Positions 5,501 through 5,923 of a stretch of DNA of 5,923 nt are shown here, one piece after another. Origin of the DNA: Planctomycetia bacterium. Lineage in GTDB: Bacteria > Planctomycetota > Planctomycetia > Gemmatales > Gemmataceae. The translations under genes were made by a program, and so were the position numbers. Each line of letters begins with the position of its first letter. Positions within the stretch are counted from its first letter, which is position 1. A model generated the notes under the pieces. The model was not told where the DNA came from. It worked only from the letters and a program-made list of their open reading frames with translations, and did no database searches. The stretch spans positions 1 to 5,923 of the forward strand of contig JAKEEV010000265.1 of the NCBI GenBank assembly GCA_022616395.1. The letters are read 5' to 3'.

Positions 5501-5923
5501 ATGCCTCCTCTCCATCTTGCAACGTTCGCCTGTGATGTCACGCCACCCCTCGGCCATCCGCTTTGCGGAGGCTGGATAATGCCCGTTCGCGGAGTGGACG
5601 ATCCGCTGCGCGCGCTTGGAGTTGTGTTGCTCGGAGTCGGTAAGCCGATTGTGCTGTGTGCGGTCGATTGGTGCGGACTCCGCAACGAAGCCTTTCGTAT
5701 CTGGCGCAAGGCACTGGCTGAAGCAGCACACACAACACCCGAACACGTTTCGTTGCACTGCGTTCATCCGCACAATGCACCTTTCGCGGATGTGGAAGCC
5801 GAAAAGATGATCGCCGCGGTGAAGGGGACTTCATCGCTCGACCTGAAGTATTTCGATGAGTGCGTGAAAAAGTCCGCGGAGGCGCTCAAGGGCGCGCTGA
5901 TGAAGTCGGTAAAGTTCACGCAC
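5501..5923 (+). CDS. neutral/alkaline ceramidase N-terminal-domain-like protein, 5' part (runs off window)
   Basis: The frame is open for 141 codons to the right edge. It begins MPPLHLATFACDVTPPLGHP and continues LCGGWIMPVRGVDDPLRALG, VVLLGVGKPIVLCAVDWCGL and, at 89-94, HPHNAP within LHCVHPHNAPFAD. 'D(I/V)TPPLG' near the start, a 'VVL..G...VLCAVDW' strand and a histidine pair (His89, His91) before an A-P match the pattern of bacterial proteins annotated with the neutral/alkaline non-lysosomal ceramidase N-terminal domain, in which such histidines bind zinc ('HTHSGP' in true ceramidases). Planctomycete and verrucomicrobial relatives often read 'HQHDAP'. The substrate is unproven, and ceramide cleavage should not be assumed. 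There is no signal peptide: the domain starts almost at Met1. ATG 5501 is the natural start, 20 bases after the inverted repeat; no Shine-Dalgarno is seen. Confidence 0.72.
   Translation, partial: MPPLHLATFACDVTPPLGHPLCGGWIMPVRGVDDPLRALGVVLLGVGKPIVLCAVDWCGLRNEAFRIWRKALAEAAHTTPEHVSLHCVHPHNAPFADVEAEKMIAAVKGTSSLDLKYFDECVKKSAEALKGALMKSVKFTH

Noticed and set aside
5317..5733. Reverse-strand frame of 138 codons
   Set aside because: It runs through the inverted repeat, giving the well-known spurious LCVLCVSVV peptide, and is antisense to the ceramidase-like gene.
2..5923. One functional operon or a defence or CRISPR system
   Set aside because: The genes fall in unrelated pathways with wide, repeat-filled gaps. 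There are no direct-repeat arrays and no nuclease, toxin or defence genes.

Overview
The window is a stretch of bacterial chromosome at roughly 58-60% GC, with all recognisable genes on the + strand. The gene content points to a planctomycete, most likely a Gemmata-like (Gemmataceae) organism. The evidence is a membrane-anchored Ser/Thr kinase with the 'YMPYEQ' activation segment, a degenerate family-10 glycoside-hydrolase-like protein of a kind I associate with planctomycetes, and a ceramidase-N-terminal-domain protein with an HPHNAP motif. An LpxI gene shows a lipid A-making diderm cell. The lineage call rests on remembered family resemblance, not on a search.

Layout: (1) bases 2-667 are the 3' part of lpxI, whose start lies upstream. 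(2) Bases 668-959 carry no firm gene. Within them, 733-921 reads like a short coding frame broken by a TAG at its third codon and ending in an ATGA overlap with a possible start of the next gene. (3) Bases 960-2465 encode a GH10-fold protein that appears to have lost both catalytic glutamates. (4) Bases 2466-2777 are intergenic and end in the only clear Shine-Dalgarno sequence of the window. (5) Bases 2778-4046 encode a Hanks-type Ser/Thr kinase with one transmembrane helix. (6) Bases 4047-4433 are almost wholly repeat: a hairpin at 4062-4092, then a 303-base palindromic element (4093-4395) with 25-base terminal inverted repeats. (7) Bases 4434-5375 encode a ten-helix EamA/DMT transporter. (8) Bases 5372-5480 are an inverted repeat of the TTAACCACAGAG type, which supplies the transporter's stop codon. 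(9) Bases 5501-5923 are the 5' part of a ceramidase-like gene that leaves the window.

The genes do not look like one pathway. lpxI belongs to lipid A synthesis, the kinase to signalling, the transporter to small-solute traffic, and the last gene to a hydrolase-like family. Wide gaps and repeats separate them, so most are probably transcribed alone. I found no convincing new multi-gene system. The unusual material is the two palindromic repeats, the broken small frame and the apparently inactive GH10-like protein.
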